Assembly: GCA_900556135.1 (NCBI GenBank)
Contig: USNR01000007.1
Location: 1 to 49,061, forward strand
Source: an uncultured Clostridium sp.
GTDB taxonomy: Bacteria > Bacillota > Clostridia > TANB77 > CAG-508
DNA: 49,061 nucleotides
Direction: 5' to 3'
Shown here: one piece after another, positions 32,492-41,641 of the stretch
Layout: each line of letters opens with the position of its first letter
Numbering within the stretch: position 1 is the first letter of the stretch
Program-made: the position numbers and the translations under genes
Notes under the pieces: model-generated
Told to the model about the DNA's origin: nothing
Seen by the model: only the letters and a program-made list of their open reading frames with translations
Databases searched by the model: none

Positions 32492-33200
32492 AATTTTTTA
32501 AAACCTCCATAAAATTATTTTTGTATTTAGGTCCAATAAAGCACTTTGCTTCAGTTGAATCTTTAAAATAAATAGTATTACATTTGAAATCGACATTACT
32601 AATGTTATTGATATTTACGATATATGATTTGTGACACCTAACGAAATTGTTGGGCAAATTATCAGCAATATTTATAAATGAGCCGTAAGATTCTACAATG
32701 CCAGAATCCATATTATAAACTGTTTTCATTCCGTCTTTTTGTATGTAATTAATAGTTGACTGATTTAAAACCTTCCCATTGGTAGATAGCCTTATAAAAG
32801 AAGAACTATTACCTTCTAAATCTTCAAATAATCGCAAAATAGTTTTTTCTATTTTTGATTGGCTAAAAGGTTTTTGAATGAAATCAAAAGTTTTACATTC
32901 GTATGCAGAAATTATATATTCAAAATGTCCAGTAACAAATATTAGATAAATTGATTTATTGTTTTTTCTAATTTTCTTGGCCAATTCAATTCCATTGTAA
33001 TTGCAATCGAGATCAATATCTAAAAATAAAACATCAGTGTGATTGTTATTGTTGTTAAAATAATCAATTAATTTGTCTGCTCTTGTTGTTGAAAATTTAA
33101 CGCATGCATCTAAATCATTCTTTAAAAAAATATTTTCAAGCATGTCCTTCAACTTTGAAAGTAATTGTGCATTATCGTCGCATAATACAAAATTAATCAT
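32475..33200 (-). CDS. agrA: AgrA-like LytTR response regulator
   Basis: This 241-aa regulator has a receiver domain (MINFVLCDDN at the start, phospho-acceptor Asp61 in VLFLDIDLD, Lys in FDFIQKPF) and a LytTR DNA-binding domain (about 135-235, INYIQKDGMKTVYN, FVRCHKSYIVNI). The start is ATG 33200, with ggggatga upstream, rather than the longer frame. It precedes agrC in its operon. Confidence 0.92.
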   Translation of the reverse strand: MINFVLCDDNAQLLSKLKDMLENIFLKNDLDACVKFSTTRADKLIDYFNNNNNHTDVLFLDIDLDCNYNGIELAKKIRKNNKSIYLIFVTGHFEYIISAYECKTFDFIQKPFSQSKIEKTILRLFEDLEGNSSSFIRLSTNGKVLNQSTINYIQKDGMKTVYNMDSGIVESYGSFINIADNLPNNFVRCHKSYIVNINNISNVDFKCNTIYFKDSTEAKCFIGPKYKNNFMEVLKNYGTIK

Positions 33201-33346
33201 ATAGTCATCCCCTATGTAATATGAAAAACGTCTAGAAAATAAAGAGTTTTTTAATTTTAAAATAACCAAAATTTTCCAATTTTTATTTAAATATATTCCA
33301 AAAGATAATGGTTGTCAATAGAAAATTGAAAAAATAGAAATAAAAA

Positions 33347-33353
33347 TGTCGAA
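33347..33353 (+). promoter_or_regulatory. Candidate Spo0A box between agrA and pdaA
   Basis: A perfect TGTCGAA lies in the 292-nt divergent region between agrA (-) and pdaA (+). A 9-bp hairpin (acaaaaaca / tgtttttgt, 33422-33442) lies in the same gap. A 7-bp match can be chance in AT-rich DNA. Confidence 0.3.
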
Positions 33354-33492
33354 AGTTGCAGAACTGGCTGATATCAAGTGAAAACTGATTGGTAAAAATT
33401 TACATATCGTGAAAAAACAAGACAAAAACACTATGTTTTTGTTCTATTATTATTCAGTATTCAATACAATATTATAGATGGGGGAGGATATA

Positions 33493-34332
33493 ATGAATCT
33501 ATATAAATTAATATTAAAAAATAAATCAATAGTGTTGTTTGGAGTAGCAATATTGTTGATGATGCTTGGAATTAGTATAGCTGGAAAATCGAATGAGGTC
33601 GTGATGAGAACTAGTGCAACAGAGATCAATATAGAAAACTTAAATAATACAAAAATAGGTTGGGGAATAAAAAGAAACGATAACCATGAACAACCAGACT
33701 TAGGCAAGAAAAATAAAGAACTTATGGATAAATATAATGGTATATGTATGGGAAATAAAGAAAAACCATATATATACATAACTTTTGATTTGGGATATGA
33801 AGCAGGATATACAGAGAAAATATTAGAGGTAATGAAGCAAAATGAAGTTAAAGGCGTTTTTTTTATAACAGCACATTATTTAAATACTCAGCCAGATTTA
33901 GTTAAAAGGATGATAGATGAAGGGCATACAGTTGGAAATCACACTGTAAATCACAAAAGTATGCCTTCTTGTAGTTTAGAAACAATAAAAAAAGAGGTTA
34001 TGGATTTGCATACTGCAATATATGATAAATTTGGATATGAAATGAAATATATTAGACCACCTAAAGGAGAATATAGTGAAAGAACATTGGCATATAGCAA
34101 TACTTTAAATTATCAAACTGTAATGTGGTCTTTTGCATATGACGATTGGGATGAAAATAAACAAGGAAGAGAAGATTATGGAAAAAAGAAGATACTAGAC
34201 AATATTCATAATGGAGAAGTTATGCTTTTACATGCAACATCTAAAGATAATGCAAACATACTAGATGAAGTTATAAAAGATATAAAAGCACAAGGCTATG
34301 AATTTAAAACAATAGACGAATTTGAGAACTAA
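33493..34332 (+). CDS. pdaA: Polysaccharide deacetylase, PdaA-like
   Basis: This 279-aa protein has an N-terminal signal/anchor (residues about 13-31) and a NodB deacetylase domain. Motif 1 is TFDLGYEAG (the TFDxGY form of PdaA), motif 2 is HTVNH, RPPKGEYSERT is motif 3 and LLHATSKDN is motif 5. PdaA removes N-acetyl groups for muramic-delta-lactam in spore cortex, which fits the adjacent yqfC-yqfD. The start is ATG 33493 after gggggagg. Confidence 0.88.
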   Translation: MNLYKLILKNKSIVLFGVAILLMMLGISIAGKSNEVVMRTSATEINIENLNNTKIGWGIKRNDNHEQPDLGKKNKELMDKYNGICMGNKEKPYIYITFDLGYEAGYTEKILEVMKQNEVKGVFFITAHYLNTQPDLVKRMIDEGHTVGNHTVNHKSMPSCSLETIKKEVMDLHTAIYDKFGYEMKYIRPPKGEYSERTLAYSNTLNYQTVMWSFAYDDWDENKQGREDYGKKKILDNIHNGEVMLLHATSKDNANILDEVIKDIKAQGYEFKTIDEFEN

Positions 34333-34373
34333 AGTTAATTGAAATTAATGCAACATAGAGAGGATTGAAAAAT

Positions 34374-34667
34374 ATGAGAAATAAAAATAGAAAAAGAAAG
34401 AAAGAGAAAATACTAGATAGAATATTAGAAGTTCCAGCAGAGGTTGCAGATAGAGAAACTAAGCTGACCATATTAGGATTTAAAAAAATGCTTATTGAAA
34501 ATTATAAAGCAATTTTGGAATATCAGGATTTTTTTATAAGAATAAGCATAGATATTGGCATTATAAATATAAATGGATTTAATTTGAAATTAAATGAGAT
34601 GACTTCTGATGACATTATGGTTATTGGAGATATTGATAGTGTGGATTTTGAGAAAAATGAAGAGTAA
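34374..34667 (+). CDS. yqfC: Sporulation protein YqfC
   Basis: This 97-aa protein has a basic N-terminus, then LDRILEVPAEVADRETKLTILGFKKMLIEN (in two parts) and a C-terminal INGFNLKLNEMTSDDIMVIG typical of YqfC/YabP-like sporulation proteins. ATG 34374 is chosen over the TTG at 34365 because agagga lies nine bases upstream. yqfD follows 14 nt later. Confidence 0.88.
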   Translation: MRNKNRKRKKEKILDRILEVPAEVADRETKLTILGFKKMLIENYKAILEYQDFFIRISIDIGIININGFNLKLNEMTSDDIMVIGDIDSVDFEKNEE

Positions 34668-34681
34668 CAAGGAGAAACAGT

Positions 34682-35866
34682 ATGTATATAATGGTTCTTT
34701 TAAAATACATATTAGGGTATGTAAACGTCAAGATAGAGGGATTTTTTGTTGAAAGAGTTATGAATAAAGCAATTAACAAAAAAATATTTCTATGGAATAT
34801 AAAAAGAGATAAAAGTACTATTATGTATGCTAACGTAGGAGTTGAGAATTTTAGAGAGTTAGTAAAAATTTCAAAAGAAAATAAATGCAAAATTGAAATA
34901 CTGGAAAAGAAAGGATTACCATTTTTTTTAAATAAATATAGAAAAAGAAAAGTGTTTGCAGTTTTAATAATTATTGTTTTAGGAATGCTACTTACATTAT
35001 CTAATTTTGTATGGAACATACAAATAGAAGGAACGGATAAAATTAATAATCAGGAGCTGCTTGAAGAATTACAAGAGCAGGGGTTAAGGACTGGAAGCTT
35101 TAAGCATAGCATAAATAAAGATGCTATAATAAATAAAATACGATTAGATAGAAAAGATGTTGCGTGGATTGGAATAGAAATTGAAGGAACAAATGCTATA
35201 GTTAAAGTTGTTGAAGCTGAAGAAAAACCAGAGATAGTAGATAAAGAAGACTATTGTAATATAGTTGCAAATAAGTATGCACAAATTGTTAAAGTAAGTG
35301 CTCAAAATGGCACAGCCCTAGTGAAAGAAGGTGATATTGTAACACAAGGCCAAATATTAGTCGCAGGCTGGATGGAAGGAAAATATACTGGAACTAGATA
35401 TGTTCATGCGGCGGGCGAAGTACAGGCAAAGGTATGGTATACAGAAAAAGAAAAAATTGAGCTAAATCAGGTGGTAGAAGAGAAAACGGGAAAAATAGAA
35501 AATAAATATCAAATAAAATTTAATAATTTTACAATAAATTTATACAAAACTCTTTCAAAATTTGAAAATTATGATACAATAGATACGAATAACAAAATAA
35601 GAATATTTTCTAATTTCTATTTGCCGATAGAACTTATAAAAAGAACAAATTACGAAAAGATAGAAAATGAAATTACCTACGGAACAGAGGAAGCAACAGA
35701 GATTGAAACTAAGAAATTATCAGAAGAATTGGAGAGTAATATAGCAAACAAAGAAAATATATTACAAAAGTATGTAAATACTTACGCAGGTGAGGGTTTT
35801 ATTGAGGTAGAAGTGATTTATGAAGTATTAGAAAATATAGCGACTAAAGAAAAAATTGTATTTTGA
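34682..35866 (+). CDS. yqfD: Sporulation protein YqfD
   Basis: This 394-aa protein matches the YqfD family. The N-terminal domain has GYVNVKIEGFFVERVMN, a central membrane span lies near 97-117 (VFAVLIIIVLGMLLTLSN), and an extracytoplasmic region of POTRA-like and beta-barrel character follows. The RBS aaggaga is good. In Bacillus it is sporulation-specific and precedes phoH; here the next gene is different. Confidence 0.9.
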   Translation: MYIMVLLKYILGYVNVKIEGFFVERVMNKAINKKIFLWNIKRDKSTIMYANVGVENFRELVKISKENKCKIEILEKKGLPFFLNKYRKRKVFAVLIIIVLGMLLTLSNFVWNIQIEGTDKINNQELLEELQEQGLRTGSFKHSINKDAIINKIRLDRKDVAWIGIEIEGTNAIVKVVEAEEKPEIVDKEDYCNIVANKYAQIVKVSAQNGTALVKEGDIVTQGQILVAGWMEGKYTGTRYVHAAGEVQAKVWYTEKEKIELNQVVEEKTGKIENKYQIKFNNFTINLYKTLSKFENYDTIDTNNKIRIFSNFYLPIELIKRTNYEKIENEITYGTEEATEIETKKLSEELESNIANKENILQKYVNTYAGEGFIEVEVIYEVLENIATKEKIVF

Positions 35867-35880
35867 AAGGAAGATAAAGT

Positions 35881-37122
35881 ATGGAAGAAAAAAGTTTAAG
35901 AGTATACTCAGATAAAAAGTTTTTTGCGAAAATAACAAATACCATAACAAAACTATTAGTACCAACGAAGATAGGAATTAATGGAATGTTAATTTCTATA
36001 AAAAGAAACAGTGTGCTAAAAGCATATGAGAATTATCTTCAAAATGAGGAAGAGGGAGACCTAAATAAAAAAGAAGAAATAGAAAAGAAATATGAAGACG
36101 CATTTGCTCTGTATCTAGAGGCAATTGATAAGCATATTATGGATAATGTATATAGAAAAGTAAAAAATGACACAGCAACAGAATTTGAAAAAATGGCATT
36201 GTCTAAATATTACATGGTTACACATTTAAAAGAGACTGAATATTTAGAATATAAATATAAAAAACAAATATTTTTAATACAGTTGGATTACGACACAGTA
36301 AAAGAAATGGGAAAAGAAAAGCTAATAAAAAAATATCAAAGCTTTTATTGCGCAAGAATGGAAAACTTGTATAAAAGATTATTAAAGAATTATTCAATTA
36401 AATTATCAGAAAATTCAAGCGAAGCTGATAGAAATGCAATATATAATAAAATATTTGACACTGTAGAAGAATACATAACAGAAATATTACCATTGAAGAT
36501 GGAAAAAGAACCAGACAACAAGATTTATAAAGAAATATTAGATGATTACAAAAATTTCGAAAGATTTACAGTTGGAAAACTTGATTTAAATGATGTAATA
36601 GAAAAACATATGATTTTATTAAGTATAAGCAGAAAATTATTTACACATAGTTTGCCTCTTGTTGTTGCAGAACAATGCTATGAAAAGCTATTATTAGATG
36701 CAAGAACTTTAATAATGGATACGAAAATAGCAAGAAAACAAGAAAAAGCTTATGGATTATTAATAAATATTATGGATGATTATATTTTAAAACTACTATC
36801 AACAAAAATTTATTGGGACAAACCTGCTGAAAAGGAAGAATACAAAAAGTTTGAAGCAAAATATAAGGCAATAAGCAAATTAAAAGACAAAGATTATATG
36901 GAATATTCAAGAGAAAAGGAAATATTATTCTTAAAAAATGAGATAAAAGTAGTTTACAGTAATGAAAACAGATATTGGAGAATAATAGGATTTTATAAAA
37001 ACAAATTAGTAAACTTTGGAGAGATGAGAAGAATTCATTGTAATATTGTTTCTAAAGGAAATTATACAAAGAAAAAAGAGGATTCTTTAGCTACAAGAAA
37101 GAGAGTTAAGATTGCTGGATAA
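35881..37122 (+). CDS. Helical hypothetical protein, 413 aa, in the yqf-ybeY operon
   Basis: I do not recognise this protein. It is mostly alpha-helical and charged, with no clear membrane segment or catalytic motif. A hydrophobic stretch (LLVPTKIGINGMLISI) lies near residues 23-38. It begins 14 nt after yqfD with RBS aaggaag, and is followed by ybeY, so it is surely co-transcribed. It stands where phoH and the HD-hydrolase yqfF usually lie. It is not a PhoH ATPase (no Walker motif) and has no HD motif. Confidence 0.75.
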   Translation: MEEKSLRVYSDKKFFAKITNTITKLLVPTKIGINGMLISIKRNSVLKAYENYLQNEEEGDLNKKEEIEKKYEDAFALYLEAIDKHIMDNVYRKVKNDTATEFEKMALSKYYMVTHLKETEYLEYKYKKQIFLIQLDYDTVKEMGKEKLIKKYQSFYCARMENLYKRLLKNYSIKLSENSSEADRNAIYNKIFDTVEEYITEILPLKMEKEPDNKIYKEILDDYKNFERFTVGKLDLNDVIEKHMILLSISRKLFTHSLPLVVAEQCYEKLLLDARTLIMDTKIARKQEKAYGLLINIMDDYILKLLSTKIYWDKPAEKEEYKKFEAKYKAISKLKDKDYMEYSREKEILFLKNEIKVVYSNENRYWRIIGFYKNKLVNFGEMRRIHCNIVSKGNYTKKKEDSLATRKRVKIAG

Positions 37123-37163
37123 TTAAGAAGAAAAATTATCTAGAAAATGGAAGGATGTTTAAT

Positions 37164-37643
37164 TTGGAAAAATATGTGGAAATAGAATTTGTTGATATTG
37201 AAGAAGAAGACTCATGGTGTGACATCATTAAAAAAGTTGTTACAGAGTGCTTTGAAACAGAAGAAATGCAAAATATAAATATGTATTTAAATGTAATATT
37301 AACAAATCCTGAAAATATAAGAGAAGCAAATAAGAAATACAGAGAAATAGACAAAGAAACTGATGTATTATCTTTTCCAATGTTCGAAAAAGACGAACTA
37401 GCTGAATTAAAAGAAAAACCAGAAAAGATAAAAGAGGTACTTGGAGATATAATTATTTCAATATCAAGGGTAAGACAACAGGCAGAAGAATATGGGCATA
37501 GTTTTGAAAGAGAGCTAGCATATATGGTAGTTCATGGTTTCTATCATATAGTAGGATTTGACCACATGGAAGAAGAGGACAAAAAAATAATGAGACAAAA
37601 AGAAGAAGTTGTGCTAAACAAATTAAATATAAAAAGAGACTAA
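37164..37643 (+). CDS. ybeY: Endoribonuclease YbeY (rRNA maturation)
   Basis: This ~159-aa zinc RNase acts in 16S rRNA 3' maturation and ribosome quality control. The signature zinc motif is HGFYHIVGFDH, and LGDIIISISRV and DVLSFPM precede it. The start is uncertain. The ATG at 37155 sits directly on the only Shine-Dalgarno (gaagg), so the TTG at 37164, eight bases downstream, is favoured. dgkA follows. Confidence 0.93.
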   Translation: MEKYVEIEFVDIEEEDSWCDIIKKVVTECFETEEMQNINMYLNVILTNPENIREANKKYREIDKETDVLSFPMFEKDELAELKEKPEKIKEVLGDIIISISRVRQQAEEYGHSFERELAYMVVHGFYHIVGFDHMEEEDKKIMRQKEEVVLNKLNIKRD

Positions 37644-37678
37644 TAAATGGGACATACCAGGAAGGAATTGAAAATTAT

Positions 37679-38431
37679 ATGAAAAAACAGGAATCTCACA
37701 AATTATCTAATGATAATTTTATTGAGGCATGTAATAATGCAATAAATGGAATAGTATATGCAGCAACAACACAAACAAATATAAGAAAACAATTAGTTAT
37801 AGCAGTTATAGTAATGATTTTGAGTTTGTTCTATGGCTTAGAAACTCCAGAGTTTTTATGTTTAACATTTGCAGTTTTCTTTGTAATATTTGCAGAGATG
37901 ATAAATACAGCGATAGAAACGGTTGTTGACTTATTTGTGGATGTATATCATCCTAAAGCTAAAATTGCTAAAGATGTTGCAGCAGGGGCAGTTGTACTAT
38001 CTGCAATAAATGCGTTAATTGTATCATATTTTATATTCTTTAAAGAAGCAAACTTGAAGTTCATAAGTGATTCGATATTTACGAATATGGTAAAATCACC
38101 ATTTCATCTTGCCTTTGTGGCAATGATATTAGTTGTTATAGCAGTGGCTGCAATGAAGGCAGCGTGCTCTAAAACAAAGGAAAGAGGACAATTAGTAACA
38201 GAAGGATTTGTACCAAGTGGACAAAGTGCTATAGCATTTGCAGCTTTAACAGCAATATGGCTAAATAGTCAAGACGTGATAGTGTTTACGTTAGCATTAG
38301 TGCTATCACTTTTGGTAGTAGGAAATAGAGTTCAAAATAATTCAAGAACTAGAGCCGAAGTTATATTTGGTTCATGTATGGGAGTTTTAATTGTGGTATT
38401 GGTTTACGGATTAACGATTTTTAAAATGTAA
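37679..38431 (+). CDS. dgkA: Diacylglycerol/undecaprenol kinase fused to a degenerate PAP2-like domain
   Basis: In this 250-aa membrane protein, residues about 10-125 are a DgkA-type lipid kinase (IRKQLVIAVIVMIL, catalytic FAEMINTAIETVVD). Residues about 140-250 resemble a PAP2 phosphatase, with VPSGQSAIAF and NNSRTRAEV in place of PSGH and SRxxxxxH. The catalytic His of both motifs and the Asp of the third are missing, so the second domain is probably not an active phosphatase. The position after ybeY is standard for Bacillota dgkA. Confidence 0.85.
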   Translation: MKKQESHKLSNDNFIEACNNAINGIVYAATTQTNIRKQLVIAVIVMILSLFYGLETPEFLCLTFAVFFVIFAEMINTAIETVVDLFVDVYHPKAKIAKDVAAGAVVLSAINALIVSYFIFFKEANLKFISDSIFTNMVKSPFHLAFVAMILVVIAVAAMKAACSKTKERGQLVTEGFVPSGQSAIAFAALTAIWLNSQDVIVFTLALVLSLLVVGNRVQNNSRTRAEVIFGSCMGVLIVVLVYGLTIFKM

Positions 38432-38466
38432 ACAATATAAATAATAATGGAAAAATAGGGGGAACG

Positions 38467-39504
38467 ATGAGAAAAAGTACAATAGTTTTAGTAGTAATTT
38501 TAATTATAATTATTTTAGTAGCGGGAGGAGTTTTAGGCTATAAAATTTATATGGATAAACAAAAACCTACAGACTTAGGCACAGAAGTAATAGGTGAAGA
38601 AGAAGAACCAAAAGTAGAAGAAAAGAAAGTTCAAATATACCAAGGAACAGACAGACCAATAGCAGTAATGATAGATAACCACAAAGGTGCATTACCACAA
38701 GCAGGCTTAAATGATGCATATATGGTTTATGAGATAATTGTTGAAGGTGGAGAGAGTAGATTAATGGCACTATTCAAGGGAGCAAATCTAGAAAAGATTG
38801 GCCCAATTAGAAGCTCTAGACATTATTTCTTAGATTATGCGTTAGAGAATGATGCGATATATGTACATTATGGATGGAGCCCACAAGCTCAATCAGATAT
38901 TTCAAGCTTGAAAGTAAATAACATAAATGGAATATATGAAAGCTCAACTTCGTTCTGGAGAGTTAAAGATAAAAGAGCCCCACATAATGCGGTAACAAGT
39001 ACAGAAAAAATAAAAGCATTAGCGGAGAAAAAAGGTTATAGAACAACATCAACAGAAACTAGTGTATTGAAATATACAACAGATGAAGTTGATTTAGAAG
39101 AAGGAGTTACAGCAAATACAATAAATATACCTTATTCAGAGTCGAATAATGTAAAATATACATATGACGAAACAACAAAAAGATATCAAAGATATTCAAA
39201 AGGTGTAGAAGAAAAAGATTGGACAACAGACGAAGCTGTTACTACAAAAAATATAATAATTACATTTGCAAGAAATACTGTATTAAATGATGGCGAAAAT
39301 AAAGATAGACAAAACTTGTACAATATTGATACTTTAAAAGGATATTACATAACAAATGGAAAGGCAATAGGAATAACGTGTGAAAAAACTTCAAGAAGTG
39401 GAAAGACTGTGTATAAAGATACTTCAGGAAAAGAAATAAATGTAAATGATGGCAACACATATGTTCAAATATGCCCAATAAACGCAAATGTAACGATTGA
39501 ATAA
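38467..39504 (+). CDS. DUF3048 (YerB-like) membrane-anchored protein
   Basis: This 345-aa protein has an N-terminal membrane anchor (residues about 5-25), an acidic linker (EEEEPKVEEKK) and the DUF3048 domain. Conserved features are RPIAVMIDNHKGALPQAGL, YEIIVEGGESRLMALF, IGPIRSSRHYF and APHNAVTS. YerB relatives are extracytoplasmic; function is not established. No lipobox Cys is present. The RBS ggggggaa stands before ATG. Confidence 0.9.
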   Translation: MRKSTIVLVVILIIIILVAGGVLGYKIYMDKQKPTDLGTEVIGEEEEPKVEEKKVQIYQGTDRPIAVMIDNHKGALPQAGLNDAYMVYEIIVEGGESRLMALFKGANLEKIGPIRSSRHYFLDYALENDAIYVHYGWSPQAQSDISSLKVNNINGIYESSTSFWRVKDKRAPHNAVTSTEKIKALAEKKGYRTTSTETSVLKYTTDEVDLEEGVTANTINIPYSESNNVKYTYDETTKRYQRYSKGVEEKDWTTDEAVTTKNIIITFARNTVLNDGENKDRQNLYNIDTLKGYYITNGKAIGITCEKTSRSGKTVYKDTSGKEINVNDGNTYVQICPINANVTIE

Positions 39505-39517
39505 TTTATATTAAGAT

Positions 39518-39555
39518 AAAGAAGGACATAACTTTAAGTCGTGTCCTTCTTTTAT
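39518..39555. terminator. Bidirectional terminator between DUF3048 gene and recO
   Basis: The 11-bp stem aaagaaggaca / tgtccttcttt has A/T tracts on both sides. Confidence 0.88.
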
Positions 39556-39561
39556 AAAAAA

Positions 39562-40287
39562 TTATAATTTCATAAGTTGATAATCTTTATCTAATTTGTC
39601 ATTCATATACAATGTAGCTATCAGCTTTAATTCCTTTAAGGATTCTTCAGATATTGTGAAAGAAAATATTTTTTTTGCTGGAGCAGAAAAAATATATTTT
39701 ATAGCATTAAATGTATCCATATTAATTTGAATAGCTGATTTATCGGTTCTTCCGCAAGAGCTACATTCGTAACCACTATTACGAATACTAAAATATGCTA
39801 TATTTTCTGTAGATGAACAATTGATGCAATGCCCAAGCTGAGGTGCAAATCCTAAATATGCCATTAATCTAAGCTCAAATATTGCTAAAATAAAATCTAA
39901 ATTTTTATCACTTTCTGATATCATGTACAATGTGTTTAATAAAAGTTGTAAAATATTATATGTGTATTGATTTTCATCAGTAACATCATATATAATTTTT
40001 GTAATAAAAGAGGCATATGTTAATTTTGTTAAGTCTTTTCTAATGTTGTAAAAAACCTCTATTGTATCACAAGAATTTATACTATATGAAGATGGACTGC
40101 TATATATTATAAAATTACTAAAACTCAAAAACTGTGTTCCAGCCATTAAAGTGCTTTTAGGACGTCTGGAACCTCTAGCAGCACAACCTATTTTGCCGAT
40201 ATTAGGAGTTAAAACAGTAACCATCTTGTCGTAGTCTCCCATATTACTTTCTAAAATTACTATTCCCTTTGTTTTGATTGTTCCCAT
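39562..40287 (-). CDS. recO: DNA repair protein RecO
   Basis: This 241-aa recombination mediator acts with RecF/RecR to load RecA. The N-terminal OB fold begins KTKGIVILESNMGDYDKMVTV; the C-terminal part carries the zinc finger CINC...CSSC (near 162-182). The start lies within yqzL (44-nt overlap), so translation is probably coupled. Confidence 0.94.
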   Translation of the reverse strand: MGTIKTKGIVILESNMGDYDKMVTVLTPNIGKIGCAARGSRRPKSTLMAGTQFLSFSNFIIYSSPSSYSINSCDTIEVFYNIRKDLTKLTYASFITKIIYDVTDENQYTYNILQLLLNTLYMISESDKNLDFILAIFELRLMAYLGFAPQLGHCINCSSTENIAYFSIRNSGYECSSCGRTDKSAIQINMDTFNAIKYIFSAPAKKIFSFTISEESLKELKLIATLYMNDKLDKDYQLMKL

Positions 40288-40459
40288 ATTCTGAATCGCT
40301 TTCTATATCTTTTAGTAAATTTTCATGTGAACCATTTTTCAAATTTAGTCCTACATTTTTTTCGATATTTTTTTCTACATTTTGTACTTCCATCAATTCC
40401 ATAAAAGTATCTATATTACCAGTATTTTTAAAAGTATTCCATGCCATTTGCTTTAGCAT
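40244..40459 (-). CDS. yqzL: YqzL family protein, extended
   Basis: The first ~25 residues (MLKQMAWNTFKNTGNIDTFM) match the small YqzL family, found between era and recO in many Bacillota. Usual members are about 45-50 aa; this one is 71 aa, with an Asn/Glu/Lys-rich tail that overlaps the recO start. The RBS aaaggag lies ten bases before ATG. Function is unknown. Confidence 0.85.
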   Translation of the reverse strand: MLKQMAWNTFKNTGNIDTFMELMEVQNVEKNIEKNVGLNLKNGSHENLLKDIESDSEYGNNQNKGNSNFRK

Positions 40460-40612
40460 AAATAATCAACTCCTTTGTAAGCAAGTACTTTAAAAATAAT
40501 AAAATATTTGCTTTAATTTTATCATTTGCGAATACGAAGTTTTTATACTTCCAATTATTGCAATTTAAATTTTTTAACTAATGAATCATCATTAATCCAG
40601 TCTTTTCTAACT

Positions 40613-41479
40613 TTAACCCAAAGTTTCAAATTTATCTTTGTACCGAAGCATTTTCTCTAAATCTTCTCTAGAATACATACCTATACGTTTCAACATTTGT
40701 CCATTTTTGCCTATAATAATTCCTTTGTGTGAATCACGCAGGCAATAAATAGTAGCGTCTATGTCATAGATAGGTTCTTTATCTATCGTCTTACGTAATT
40801 TCATTTTTTCTGTTTCAACATATATGCCATGAGGAACTTCATCATCCAATAATCTTAAAGCTTTTTCACGGATGGTTTCTTCTGCTAGTTGTCTTAATGT
40901 TTGATCTGTATACTCCTCAATATCATAATATGCTACTCCAGGCTTTAAGTTCTGTTCGATTTCTTCAAGTAAAACATCTAAATTTTTATTTTTTGTAACC
41001 GAAACAGGCACAACAGCGGTAAAATTATATTCAGCAGAATATAATTTTATTAATTCTGCAATATGTTCTTTTGAAACCAAATCTATTTTGTTTATTACTA
41101 AAATAGTTTTTTTCTTTGCTTCTTTTATCTTTTCAAGAATAAGTTTATCACCCCTACCAATATCAGGAGAAGTTGCTTCAATTACAAATAAAACAATATC
41201 CACATCTTGAGAACATCCAAAAGCAGTTTCTACCATGGTATTTCCAAGTTTTGATTTTGGTTTATGAATACCTGGGGTGTCTAAAAATATAATTTGAGAA
41301 TTTGGTCTATTTACAATTGCTCGAATTGCAGTTCTAGTAGTTTGTGGCTTATTTGCTATTGCGGCAACCTTTTCACCAACCAAACTATTTATAATGCTAG
41401 ATTTTCCAACATTTGTTCTACCAAGCATTGCTATAAAACCTGATTTAAAGTTATTATTTTTTTCGTTTTCTTGATTCAT
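40613..41479 (-). CDS. era: GTPase Era
   Basis: This 288-aa ribosome-assembly GTPase binds the 16S rRNA 3' end. G1 is MLGRTNVGKSS, G3 FLDTPGIHKPK and G4 NKID. The C-terminal KH domain contains GIIIGKNGQMLKRIG. It is upstream of yqzL-recO on the same strand with a 153-nt gap. cdd, often between dgkA and era, is absent. Confidence 0.97.
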   Translation of the reverse strand: MNQENEKNNNFKSGFIAMLGRTNVGKSSIINSLVGEKVAAIANKPQTTRTAIRAIVNRPNSQIIFLDTPGIHKPKSKLGNTMVETAFGCSQDVDIVLFVIEATSPDIGRGDKLILEKIKEAKKKTILVINKIDLVSKEHIAELIKLYSAEYNFTAVVPVSVTKNKNLDVLLEEIEQNLKPGVAYYDIEEYTDQTLRQLAEETIREKALRLLDDEVPHGIYVETEKMKLRKTIDKEPIYDIDATIYCLRDSHKGIIIGKNGQMLKRIGMYSREDLEKMLRYKDKFETLG

Positions 41480-41641
41480 TTATATCTCCAATCTAAAAAT
41501 GTATAATTAATGTTTTGTATCTGGTTCCATTATAATCTTTTTGAACCGAATTTTTTGTAAAAAAAGGTAATACAAATAAAAATTTATATACCTTTATTTG
41601 ACAAAATAATTATATAAAAAATGATAAAGTAATAATTTATA

